DNA of 64,000 nucleotides, from positions 62,001-126,000 of the forward strand of contig JAKSYS010000052.1 in assembly GCA_022925895.1 (NCBI GenBank), in the 5' to 3' direction. Numbering within the stretch: the stretch's first letter is position 1; every line of letters starts with the position of its first letter. Below the pieces are notes generated by a model. That model saw only the letters and a list, made by a program, of their open reading frames with translations, did no database searches and had not been told where the DNA came from. This document shows positions 21,689 to 31,040 of the stretch, one piece after another. The translations under genes and the position numbers were made by a program. The stretch is from Fragilaria crotonensis (Eukaryota > Bacillariophyta > Fragilariophyceae > Fragilariales > Fragilariaceae).

Positions 21689-22640
21689 ATGACAACACAA
21701 CAACATCGACAACAATTTCTTTTGGCCCAAGTTGCATCCTTTGGGGACAAGTCATCGCTCATCAACCATTCTAAGAGCATCCCCACCCCTGGCTCTATAT
21801 TTACTGTTTCTCCGGAAATCTTATATTTGTAAGGGGACAATTTTGTCCAAAATGCTGTCACCGGTTGGGCCAATATCCTTATAAATAGCTCCCGATGGGC
21901 TCTATATTTAAGTTAGGGAGCGATTTTTCACCAATTTTGCTGAAGAATAGCTCCCCACCGTAAATTTAGCTCCCCTCCCTTTTCCCTGTTTGATTCATTG
22001 GATTCATGATTCGACCCATTGGATTCAATACTTTGTAACATGGATTCCAACGACGATTTCAGCGTGACTGACGCAATTTGGTGTTCCATCTATGTCTTCG
22101 TTTTCTTGCAGATACGCTTGCACCAATAGAGTTTGACAGTGTTGGCATTGACGCTCGCCTACTACCAGTTGCTTTCCTCATGGGAATGACCATGGTTCTG
22201 TCTTTCAGTATGTACTTTTTGAGGCAATAGAGGCGACCAATAGAGGGTAAATGTAGAGGTTGACATCGATTGATTCCGTGTTGCCAACAAAAAAAACAGC
22301 TCGTGCTAGAAAAATTGAATTGAACGTGCAATCGAAGGGGCGCGGCGCTATTTCAAAATGAGATCTGCAAGAAAATCTCCCTCTAGCGGTGCAAGAAAGA
22401 CACCTCAATATGACCTAAAATAGGTTTCTAAAGGCTCTATACCAAAATGTCCATCTTAGAAATAGAGCCAGCGGTGGGGATGCTCACATGTACAATTCTG
22501 ATTTTGTGATGCTGGTGTATCCGATGGACGAATCACCGGAGGCAGCTGTCACATCGATGGCGACTCGAATTCCACATTACTTGGAGGTCTTGCGAAAGGA
22601 GTTTTTTGGAACCTCAACTTCTCAACTCATGTGGTCGTGA
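21689..22640 (+). pseudogene. Possible short host ORF split by a MITE
   Basis: From ATG 21689 the plus strand reads MTTQQHRQQFLLAQVASFGD, then KSSLINHS, right up to the left end of the MITE at 21775. Directly after the MITE, from ATG 22488, another coding-like ORF runs 50 codons (VMLVYPMDESPEAAV ... PHYLEVLRKEFFG) to a TGA at 22638-22640, where transposase sequence begins. The two pieces have the composition of ordinary protein and flank the insertion exactly, suggesting one small gene interrupted by the MITE and cut off by the next transposon. No family recognised; that they were once joined is inference. Confidence 0.35.
21775..22485. mobile_element. 711-bp MITE with about 24-bp terminal inverted repeats
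   Basis: The left end starts GAGCATCCCCACC and continues CTGGCTCTAT. The right end (22462-22485) is its reverse complement with one mismatch. Inside there is no coding sequence, several GGCTCTATAT-like copies of the terminal word, and an A/T-rich middle. This is a non-autonomous DNA transposon. Flanking target duplications could not be recognised (left flank CATTCTAA, right flank ACATGTAC), so the superfamily is open. Confidence 0.75.
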
Positions 22641-25600
22641 GGTCAAGGCCGGACAGATGTCACGTCATTTTTCCCATTACCCCCAGTGTTCTGTTGATAT
22701 TGAAGGCTCACGAAAACGTCCAGCCAGTAACCACGCCAGACGCAAGAAGCGTAGAAAGCGATTACAGGATACAACAGCAGACCCCACAGATATCGACTCC
22801 GATGGTGTTGACTCTGATCATCACCCTAGGCAGTTGCATCATCGGCGTTCTTCTCGCCGCTACGTTTTCCCAGTTTCGAGGAATGACAGTCATGGCCTCA
22901 CCATCACCACGCCTGAACAACATGGTGAGGTTACCGACTGGTGTGGTACCGCATCAGAGAACCCATGTGAAGACTTCCCTGTCCTGGATGACGAAGCGAC
23001 ACCCACTGTCTTAGGCGAAGTCCACCAAGAAGATGCTCCTGATTCCTCGATTCGCGAGTATGAAACAACATCCTCCACGGAAGAATCTGAGGACGAAGAT
23101 GCTCCTGACTCTTCCATGCTGGTTGCTTATCAGGAGCACATCGATTCCGTCAACGACAATGGTCTCAATCTTTCTCTATTTTCCCGTGAGGAGAAGGTTC
23201 AGATTGATCTTCTTCAAACACTTAGCACCCTCGGTGCCCCAATGAAGGCATACGAGGCTATTATGCAATGGACCAATCGTTCTGTTCGCAGCGGTCACGT
23301 TTTCCGTGACACTGCAATCACGTCTCGAAAGACAGTATTGTCAAGGGTAACAAAGCGTCTCAACAGAGATAGGCTGATCCCAGTATGGGAGACACTTTAC
23401 CTTCCTTATTCTGACGTGTCAGTTAGAGTTGCTTATTTCAGCGCATCAGCTCTTTTTGCTGACCTTTTGTCCTGTCGTCATCTTAATGCTGACACAAACT
23501 ACATATTTGACGGTGATTGGAATCCCGACCACGATCCATATGCAGTTCCCAATGGTAGTGTAATCGGAGATTTAAACACTGGTCGATCGTATCTCAAAAC
23601 CCCCAGCTCCCTTTGCAAGAACCCACATGATATGTTGATTGCATGTCCTTTGGCAATCGACAAGACAATATGTGATGTTGGTGGAAGCGGCCGTTTGCCA
23701 ATGGAACCCATTACAATGCAGTATGGGCTCATGCAACATGATGTTCGGAAGAAACCTGAGGCAATGTGTGTTTTGGGGTATATCCATCCCTTAAAAAAAG
23801 GATCTTCAGCCAGCAGAACCTGGTGTTGCTGTGGAACTCGCCCCAAATGCTCCTCTTCCCATGTACAAGAGATGTACCAACGCAACATGGAAAGTTAATG
23901 AGTATCACATGCAAATTGACTTCATCCTCCAACAATCAGGCTTTCTTTCACTGCAAGAGCGGGGCATCAAGTGGAACATACAGTACAGGGGGAAGTCGTA
24001 CCCCACAGTTCTCCACCCCTTTATTCCTTTAATAATAGGGGACACAGAGGGTCACAATGCACTTTGTGGTCATTACAAGTCTCGCACCGGTGGTGTCGCA
24101 CAGTTATGCCGAGCTTGCGAGTGTCCCACAATGAAAAGCGGGTGGTCAAAGGGTCGGCAGTTTGCAAAGAGGAAGCCCCTGGCGATCAACAGACTTGTCC
24201 ACGCCAAGAGTTTTGATGTTCTGCAATCAAAATCTCAGCACATGCTTGTAAATGCGTTTGACAAGGTCCGATTTGGAGCGCATTCTGATCGTGGTATCTT
24301 CGGTGCCTGTCCTGGCGAGATCTTACATCTTGTGTTACTTGGTTGGTTTAAGTATGTTGTCAAATCCTTTTTCAAACAAATTGGCCAGACTAGTGTGTCT
24401 GGCAGGAAGTACAGTCGACTCTGTCAAGACATAGCATCACAGCTGGTAAGACAGAGTGACCGCAACATTCCACGTACAACAACAAATGACTTTTCCTCGG
24501 CTTCCAACATCCCAGGCCACGAATATGCTGGCATTCTCCTGATCATGCTCCTCGCTTTTGAAACCACCCGCTATGGAGAGGTTTTTGATAGGGCAAGGGC
24601 ATCAGCTGTCCAAGGTGGTCAGGTAGACAAGCATCCCGGTCATGACAACTTCATTGCCGATTGGAAGCTTCTCCTTTCCTCCCTGTTGGAGTGGTGGGCA
24701 TGGATGAAGCAACCACAGATTGACCGTCGTTGCGTGAAGAGGTCAATTTATGCAACATCATATCTATTGCGATTGCTAAAGACTGTAGCACCTCGACATG
24801 ATGGCATGAAGAACAATACTGTGAAGATGCACTTGTTCTTCACATGGCAGAGGACATCGAAAACTTTGGGGTTCCTGAGATATTCAATAGTGCGTATGCT
24901 GAATCTGCACACATCCCAATCGCCAAGAAGACCGTCAAGAACACACAGAAGCGTAATGAAACTTATGAGATTCAGGCCGCACACCGCTATGCCGAGAACT
25001 TGGCCATCTCACATGCCAATCGACAGGTTGCCACCGAAGTTACCATACAGAAAGACTTCATCGGTGAAGGAAACAGCGTTCGCCGACCATGGATTGGAAA
25101 GTCCTATTCCATTTCCACAACTCCCCTTGGCGTTCCCCAATGTTCATGGCGATCCAATGACAGGAAGAAAGCAAACGAAGTTCCGCCTCAGCTTATAATC
25201 GATAAGCATGTTCTGCAAACCATGGTCGACTACTTGCTCCCGTCTGTGGAACCTCCTACCCTTGCATGTCAGACTGAGTATACCTGCCCGAAAGGTGTAC
25301 TGTACCGTGCTCACCCCAAGTATGATGACAAGCCCTGGTACGATCATGCCCTTGTGGACTGGGATGATGTTGCCACCCCAGCTAGAATTCTCTCCATTGT
25401 CAACCTTCATAACCTGAAACCAAACTGCCAAATCAAGTTCCCCCATCAATCTGCATTCATCCCAGAACCAGGATTGTACATCATCATGCAATCTTATGAT
25501 GCCATTGACACTGTGGCGGAGAAGGCAGCCAAGTTGGCTGCAAAGGAGCTTTCCATGCATGTTTCTCCAAGGAAGCGCCGTCGCAAGAAGCAACTACGCA

Positions 25601-25953
25601 ACCAAGTTGCAGCCAGAGTCACACAAGCAGCAGATGCAGCTGAAGTCATGGAGGAGAAAGATCCTCCCATTTTCAAGTCATATAGGCTATCGCTGGTTCC
25701 TGAGTCATGGCACTTGCCAAAACTGTATATCATCCAAGTGGATTCCATAGTGGGACCAACTGTTGTCATCACCGACTTATCACGTAATTATGGGATGCAC
25801 AATGCATGGAGCATCACTCATCCTTTTTGCCCATACATCTTCATGACCCGCCGCCGTGATCAATGGGCAGACAATTGGACATCTTTCATCGACTGGCAGT
25901 CTGAGAAAACGATTCTCGATCAAGTAGCTGAGAGCTCCGAAGAGGAAGACTGA
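22606..25953 (+). mobile_element. Large DNA-transposon transposase, frame-broken
   Basis: The protein runs through three frames: 22606-23898, then 23831-25198, then 24844-25953. The N-terminus has a C2HC-like finger (CGREVKAGQMSRHFSHYPQC) with no ATG upstream, so the 5' end may be truncated. Acidic linkers follow, then a core with IIGDTEGHNALCGHYKSRTG, the paired-cysteine CRACECPT, and RGIFGACPGEILHLVLLGW. These blocks are ones I associate with large transposases in diatoms, roughly CMC/Plavaka-like; the superfamily is not certain. The second shift lies near 24835, where the conserved HLVLHMAEDI reading needs one more base in CACTTGTTCTT. The last frame adds VNSAYAESAH-like NSAYAESAHI, a basic KRRRKKQLRN patch and an acidic tail. 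This copy cannot encode one continuous transposase. It is convergent with the accessory genes on the other strand. Confidence 0.7.
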
Positions 25954-26165
25954 CCAATCAGTGCCAGACCCAATGGACTCTGTTGATGTGTCAATGTGAT
26001 CAGCTTGGTAGAATTCCTATGCATCAATTTGTCTCGTACAAAATAAATTTGTTATACGAATCATCTCTACTACCAACCATCATCAGAATCCACATCGTCA
26101 GAATCATCTTCACTCAATTGCACCCGTCCAGTGACTCAACATGCGTACATCTGTTGGAGTACATG

Positions 26166-27104
26166 TTATTGCATGTTATCACCCATCCGTTGCCCACAAT
26201 CATGAGCAATGATGCCATCCCCCCTGGTGACAACACGATCACCATGACTCCCTTGCCAATCACCATGCCAGCCCCTCTTCCTATCATTTGGAGAATCATG
26301 GTGTGTAGAACGATGTTCTTGTCCTCCACGGAAGTAACCATCATTCGAAGGACGACGACGTTCATGTCCTTGTTGGAAGCCATCAGTGTGAGGATAATGG
26401 GAAACCCTGTCAGTGCAAAAGTCATTCCATCCTCTCTTCCCATCATTCGGAGAGGGATATTCCTGGCCTCTGTTCTGCAAGTTATCATACCAATCATTTG
26501 GGGGATAACGACGTTCATGTCCATGTTGAAAGCCGCCGTTGTGAGGATAACCGGAAACCCTGTCAGTGCAAAAGTCATTCCACCCTCTCTTCCCATCATT
26601 CAGAGAGGGATATTCCTGGCCTCTGTTCTGCAAGTTATCATACCAATCATTTGCGGGACGACGACGTTCATGTCCATGCTGGAAGCCACCGTTGTGAGGA
26701 TAACGGGAAACCCTGTCAGTGCAAAAGTCATTCCATCGTCTCTTCCCATCATTCGGAGAGGGATATTCCTGGCCTCTGTTCTGCAAGTTATCATACCGAT
26801 CATTATTCGGAGGACGACGACGTTCATGTCCTTGTTGGAAGCCGTCAGTGTGATGATAACGTGAAACCCTGTCAGTGCAAAAGTCATTCCATCCTCTCTT
26901 CCCATCATTTGGAGAGGGATATTCCTTGCCTCTGTTCTGCAAGTTATCATACCTATCATTTGCGGGACGACGACGTTCATGTCCTTGGTGAAAGCCGTCA
27001 TCGCGAGCGTCACTCTCAATAGAACTGTCATCATCTGGAACATCGATCACGAGCCGCCCTCCCATCAATTCATGTCCACGTCCTGGTGTCAAGTCAAGTA
27101 TCAT
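26166..27104 (-). CDS. Tandem-repeat protein (51-residue repeats) within the transposon block
   Basis: A 312-residue ORF from ATG 27104. After an acidic leader (VIDVPDDDSSIESDARDD) it consists of about 4.5 repeats of 51 residues with the pattern GFQQGHERRRP-NDRYDNLQNRGQEY-PSPNDGKRGWNDFCTD-RVSRYPHTD. The DNA repeat is 153 bp, with one unit of 156 bp, so every unit keeps the frame; substitutions between units are mostly single residues. The composition is Arg, Asp, Asn, Gly and His, polar and without hydrophobic core, suggesting a disordered nucleic-acid-binding or condensate-type protein; that is inference. Its ATG overlaps the stop of the preceding ORF in the same direction as ATGA. No known family. 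It sits between the transposase and the other accessory ORFs. Confidence 0.65.
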   Translation of the reverse strand: MILDLTPGRGHELMGGRLVIDVPDDDSSIESDARDDGFHQGHERRRPANDRYDNLQNRGKEYPSPNDGKRGWNDFCTDRVSRYHHTDGFQQGHERRRPPNNDRYDNLQNRGQEYPSPNDGKRRWNDFCTDRVSRYPHNGGFQHGHERRRPANDWYDNLQNRGQEYPSLNDGKRGWNDFCTDRVSGYPHNGGFQHGHERRYPPNDWYDNLQNRGQEYPSPNDGKRGWNDFCTDRVSHYPHTDGFQQGHERRRPSNDGYFRGGQEHRSTHHDSPNDRKRGWHGDWQGSHGDRVVTRGDGIIAHDCGQRMGDNMQ

Positions 27105-27478
27105 GCCTCATCATCAGTATAGCTGTGGTTACTCCATGATGAATCGTCATCCCCCAGAATGCCGTTGCCACAGATGACATCGTCGCCCACAGCCTCATCC
27201 ATATCATCGTTTCCCAGCGCATTGGCGTGAAACAGAGAAGAATCCCCGAAAGCCTTACTCTTCCTGGCGATGGGGATCGAAAACAAATCCACAACATCTT
27301 CCTTGTCACGACATCCACCGATCGCGGGAGAAGTCAACAAGCCACCAGGCCCATCATGTCGTTGTTGTCGTTGTCGCCGCTTCGATCGCCTTCGCCTGAT
27401 GGCTTCCTTCCTGAAAGCCATACGCGCGCCATATGCAACAACAGAACCTTTTTGCCGCAAAAAATGATCCATACACAT
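27101..27478 (-). CDS. Basic/acidic tail ORF of the transposon accessory gene
   Basis: This ORF overlaps the end of the 27354-28340 ORF in another frame and looks like its natural continuation. It begins with a strongly basic stretch (FRKEAIRRRRSKRRQRQQRH), possibly a nuclear signal, then an acidic end (ALGNDDMDEAVGDD ... GDDDSSWSNHSYTDDEA). The switch between frames lies near an A-run at about 27445. The stop overlaps the ATG of the repeat protein. It may not be a separate gene. Confidence 0.4.
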   Translation of the reverse strand: MCMDHFLRQKGSVVAYGARMAFRKEAIRRRRSKRRQRQQRHDGPGGLLTSPAIGGCRDKEDVVDLFSIPIARKSKAFGDSSLFHANALGNDDMDEAVGDDVICGNGILGDDDSSWSNHSYTDDEA

Positions 27479-28340
27479 GTTTAGTCCGCTCCATCACCGA
27501 TGTGCCATGACGAATCACCCGACCATCCCAACTGATAAGAACTCCATGGGTCAGCCTAATAGCAACTCCATGGAACATCGCACCCTTCTCCCCACCCATA
27601 CCGTCAGGCCTCTTGCCGTAAACGTTAGGGAGAATAAAGAACCAATTGCGAGTACTTCCAGGTTCATCCTCAGTCCAAATGGAAAAACCTTGGGACGCAT
27701 CGTTGACATCATAGTGAGTTGAATTCGAAAGGTCAACACTGACATCCATTGTATGGGAGATTCGACAAAACATGCAAACGCCGTTCATTCCCCCCTGAGG
27801 GGGAGGAATGTCACCATCTTCTTCAGCATCCTGCATAATCCGAAGAATTCCTGGGATGGTTACAGCTGCTAGCCTGGAGCATGCAACGACAGCCCCTTTC
27901 AATAACCGCTGCTCCCGCTTTGACCTCGTGGAAGTCACATACTGCTTTCTTGTGATGTTGTCCTTCATGATGCGTGAACCCAAAGGAAACATGGAACCAT
28001 GATCACCAAGCCCGTTCCTCGCAGAGTGCTTGTTTCGGCCTTGCACAGTACTTGCGTGATCCCTGATATTGGATAATAGCTTCTCGGCACCGCTTCCCAA
28101 GTGTGGCAAGTAACGGACCAGCACCACAGACTCACGAGATAGAGCAACGCAATGCTTAGTGGGATCTTTAGCGTCTGCCTTCGAAGGTGGACGTCTTATC
28201 TGGATGGCCACCCGGATGTCAATATCACCATCCTCGGGATCTATGATCAAGGTTTCATTTGGGTCAATTTTGCGGTGAAGATAGCCATGAGCATAGTGAC
28301 GGCACCCGCGTCTCGCAGATTTCGAACTCATGAGAGCCAT
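27354..28340 (-). CDS. Transposon accessory protein with HxD...H pattern (possible Fe(II)/2OG dioxygenase-like fold)
   Basis: A 328-residue ORF from ATG 28340; the last about 33 residues are probably out of frame. The middle contains CMFCRISHTMD, then STHYDVNDASQGFSIWTEDE, NWFFILPNV, and a second strand block GVAIRLTHGVLISWDGRVIR followed by HGTSVMER. Residues H209, D211 and H278 make an HxD...H triad spaced as in double-stranded beta-helix oxygenases that use Fe(II) and 2-oxoglutarate, with an Arg or Lys after the last His. In fungi, TET/JBP oxygenases of that fold ride on KDZ transposons, so a transposon-borne DNA-modifying oxygenase is plausible here. That is inference: the fold is not proven, and other members of the cupin class or none remain possible. 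The preceding ORF (28355-29173) seems to lead into it across an A-rich slip site near 28365. Confidence 0.5.
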   Translation of the reverse strand: MALMSSKSARRGCRHYAHGYLHRKIDPNETLIIDPEDGDIDIRVAIQIRRPPSKADAKDPTKHCVALSRESVVLVRYLPHLGSGAEKLLSNIRDHASTVQGRNKHSARNGLGDHGSMFPLGSRIMKDNITRKQYVTSTRSKREQRLLKGAVVACSRLAAVTIPGILRIMQDAEEDGDIPPPQGGMNGVCMFCRISHTMDVSVDLSNSTHYDVNDASQGFSIWTEDEPGSTRNWFFILPNVYGKRPDGMGGEKGAMFHGVAIRLTHGVLISWDGRVIRHGTSVMERTKHVYGSFFAAKRFCCCIWRAYGFQEGSHQAKAIEAATTTTTT

Positions 28341-28354
28341 CCTGTAAACACGCC

Positions 28355-29173
28355 TCAGGTGTGCCTTTTTTTGGCACCATCATGTTGTTCTCCATTGATG
28401 AAATCGGGGGGTAGACATGGACCCAATTCATCAGGACACTGATATGCTGACATGACTCGCAGCGTCGGAAGGGTTCCATTCCAGGACAAATTCATGACAG
28501 GTTCTTCTGGAATGGGATTCAACTGGAAATTCCCTTCACCTCGCGAGATCTTGAATTTCCAGAATGGTTGCCCATCCCAGAGTCGAGAAACATATCCGCC
28601 ATCAGCAAACCGACTGTCACGATCACCATTCTTCACTACCCGTAGCCACGATGTGTCCATGGGAATAACCTCATTTGCTTTCCCAATACTCCGGTTCCGC
28701 CGATCACGGTGGCAATAATATGTTGCACCATCAGGAACCACAGCAAGAAAGGCACAAAACCTCCAGTCAAATTCTGCATCCAAATATTCTGCTCTTTCAG
28801 CTCTGAACTTGACCGGTGTGTCAACAGTCTCCTTACCAGTGACACGCCTTGGGGCATTCAAGACACGGGACAACACAGCGTCCATCATCACTATCTCAAG
28901 ATAGTCACGTTTCAAGAAAACCTTGCCATCCCGGTGGTCACTGTTGATTTGATCACACATCTCACAATCCACATTCCCCACACCGTTTAGTCGCTGAAGT
29001 GCCCAGAGTATTGATACAACTCTTGTCTTGATTATGAATGCATTGACATCAGTTCCACAATTGTCACATCCAGACGGACACTCCGTAACACCTTGAAATG
29101 TTTTGAAAAGGAGTTCAAATTGTTCTACATCCTGCTTTGGTAGACACTTCGAAATCGTGCGTGCCATCTGCAT
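28355..29173 (-). CDS. Cysteine-containing accessory protein of the transposon block
   Basis: An ORF of 272 residues from ATG 29173. Near the N-terminus it has two clustered Cys groups (CPSGCDNCGTD and CEMCDQINSDH) that could bind a metal. A central region DAEFDWRFCAFLAVVPDGAT and a C-terminal part rich in Trp and Pro follow (SWLRVVKNGDRDS, RLWDGQPFWKFKISRGEG, NPIPEEPVMNLSWNGTLP). The stop is only 14 bases before the next ATG, and the frames differ by one base across an A7 run, so this and the next ORF may once have formed one protein of about 600 residues. Its start lies 175 bp from that of a divergent gene. No family recognised. Confidence 0.5.
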   Translation of the reverse strand: MQMARTISKCLPKQDVEQFELLFKTFQGVTECPSGCDNCGTDVNAFIIKTRVVSILWALQRLNGVGNVDCEMCDQINSDHRDGKVFLKRDYLEIVMMDAVLSRVLNAPRRVTGKETVDTPVKFRAERAEYLDAEFDWRFCAFLAVVPDGATYYCHRDRRNRSIGKANEVIPMDTSWLRVVKNGDRDSRFADGGYVSRLWDGQPFWKFKISRGEGNFQLNPIPEEPVMNLSWNGTLPTLRVMSAYQCPDELGPCLPPDFINGEQHDGAKKRHT

Positions 29174-29348
29174 CTTTGACGGATGGAACTAGTATTGTAT
29201 ATACAATATATTGAAATTTGGTTGTGGATGTGTTTGAAAACATGGCGCAGCAACACAAATTTAATAAGGAGCACGAGTGCAGCATGTAGCAGGAGAGCAT
29301 TATAAAATCACTTTTGTGCAACACCGAATCACACAGCAGAGTGAGAAA
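29174..29348. promoter_or_regulatory. Compact bidirectional promoter region between divergent transposon genes
   Basis: The 175 bp between ATG 29173 (minus) and ATG 29349 (plus) include the AT-rich GTATTGTATATACAATATAT around 29193-29212, a near-palindrome that could serve as a two-way TATA element. Regulatory role inferred from layout. Confidence 0.4.
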
Positions 29349-31040
29349 ATGGCAGGGAGGAAGAGGAGATCGCGCAAAGACAATGAAGGAAATGAAGAGA
29401 ATGAAGACCCAAATGAGGATAGGAGGGACAAGAGGCAAGAATGGCAAGAGAAACAAGGAGATCAGGTAGGCACAGCACAAGGAAGAAATGAGCAAGAGCC
29501 AAACGCACCAAATCAAGACCAGGCAGATCATTCGAGAAGCCAATCTCCCGGTAGTGGAAATGCAGCTGATCACCACTCTCCATTTAGAGGTGGTCATCAT
29601 GCTTGGCACCGCTCTCCATCTAGAGGTGGTAATGAAGGATCTCACCAACATCAGCAAGGAATACAAGAGAGACAGCGGAACCAGCAAAATCAAGGGCGGA
29701 CTGATCACTCAAGAAGCCGATCTCCCACTGGAGCTAGTGGTAGCGCAACTGATCACCACTCTCCATTTAGAGGTGGTCTTCATGATCGGCACCGCTCTCA
29801 ATCTAGAGGTGGCAACCCAGGATCTCGACAATATCGACACAATCCTCATGATTGGCATCGACATAATTGTCAACCTGATCATCGCTCCTCTCCATTTAGA
29901 GGTGATGATCAGGTGCAGGACGACACTCCATTTAGAGGTTGTCCTGCTGACAGATTGTGGCAACGTCAACGTGAGCATGAATACCACCGTCGTCATCGGC
30001 GGGAAGGTGGTAACGCCAAATCTCTAGGACAATGGAAAAGTCGGAGGGATGAGGCTTCTTTGTCTGGAAGTGAATCCAGTTATGATTCAGGATGTTCCTT
30101 AACTGACGATGACAGTCCTCCATCTCGTCAATCAAGAGGACAAACTGGTGTGTATGATATAAAAAAGGCAATGTCATACAGAACTGCCCATGATAGCCAG
30201 AAGAAGCACATTGTTGAGAGAATTCAAGTTGTCATAAAGGGAATGATATCCAGGAAGATGAAGTTCATTACGAGTGAGGCAATGTTCAATAGAGCGATGA
30301 AGATTGTTTTGGAAACTGAAGAAACGGATGACGAGGAGGAATTTGTGAGGATATACAAGACATGTGTTGTTGGCAGCATCAATGGCAAGAGAAGTACCTG
30401 TGAGCAGGCAGGAGGGAGGATTGTCAAGGAACTACTTCGTCAACTTGATTATGCCGACGCAGATGATCTTAACCCACCTTACTCTATGCAGACACTTGTA
30501 AAATTGAGGCAAGGCAAACATGAACTTGACAAGAAAGCATTTTGGTGGTTCATTGGAGAGTTTCTGGCATGTGTGTTGGGAAAGAAAGTTTGGGGGAGAA
30601 AAAAGTACTTTTACAGGGTATCTGAAGCTGTCGTGGACAAGGGAAGTCAAGAACTTGTGGTAACAGTGTCTGATGAGGCTTTTGCTCTCCTCCTTTACGA
30701 GAATTACATTGAAAAATGGATTAGACGGTATCACGCAGAACGACGTGCCAAGAAGGCTGATACAAAGATCACGGGCAAATACACATCATCGGTAATGGAT
30801 CACTGCCTGTATGGAGGGTGGAGTGCGGAGGGAGTTGCGAGATTCAATGACTTGTCGATGCTTGTTGATAGGGACAGAAAGAGTGCTAACGCAAAGAAAG
30901 CTGAAGAAGAAGTGCTCCTTGCATTGAGGAGACAAAAGTTTGGATATCGTGTGGACAATGCCACTCTGAGAGACCCCGAGGAAGAAAGAGGGAGACGGCG
31001 TGCTATGCCTGAAGCAGTAGAGGCATTTTGTGAATTGTAA
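29349..31040 (+). CDS. Arg/Ser/His-rich repeat protein with helical C-terminal domain, transposon-associated
   Basis: An unbroken ORF of 563 residues from ATG 29349 (the frame is open further upstream but without ATG). The N-terminus is basic and acidic by turns (MAGRKRRSRKDNEGNEENED). Residues about 65-215 hold degenerate repeats around HHSPFRGG and HRSPSRGG with RSRSP motifs, like SR/RS domains. The C-terminal 270 residues are helical (DIKKAMSYRTAHDSQKKHIV ... FLACVLGKKVWGRKKYF) and end with YGGWSAEGVARFNDL, followed by LVDRDRKS, a block I associate with accessory ORFs of diatom transposons. It is likely a DNA- or RNA-binding partner of the mobile element; no catalytic motif. It is the only long ORF of the block without a break, so it may still be functional. 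Confidence 0.65.
   Translation: MAGRKRRSRKDNEGNEENEDPNEDRRDKRQEWQEKQGDQVGTAQGRNEQEPNAPNQDQADHSRSQSPGSGNAADHHSPFRGGHHAWHRSPSRGGNEGSHQHQQGIQERQRNQQNQGRTDHSRSRSPTGASGSATDHHSPFRGGLHDRHRSQSRGGNPGSRQYRHNPHDWHRHNCQPDHRSSPFRGDDQVQDDTPFRGCPADRLWQRQREHEYHRRHRREGGNAKSLGQWKSRRDEASLSGSESSYDSGCSLTDDDSPPSRQSRGQTGVYDIKKAMSYRTAHDSQKKHIVERIQVVIKGMISRKMKFITSEAMFNRAMKIVLETEETDDEEEFVRIYKTCVVGSINGKRSTCEQAGGRIVKELLRQLDYADADDLNPPYSMQTLVKLRQGKHELDKKAFWWFIGEFLACVLGKKVWGRKKYFYRVSEAVVDKGSQELVVTVSDEAFALLLYENYIEKWIRRYHAERRAKKADTKITGKYTSSVMDHCLYGGWSAEGVARFNDLSMLVDRDRKSANAKKAEEEVLLALRRQKFGYRVDNATLRDPEEERGRRRAMPEAVEAFCEL

Noticed and set aside
26498-27022. Plus-strand ORF of 174 residues with repeats (CSASYHTNHLRDDDVHVHA type)
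   Set aside because: It is the complement of the 51-residue repeat protein; repeat units divisible by three keep all frames open. The minus-strand frame has better composition and its ATG and order fit the other accessory ORFs.
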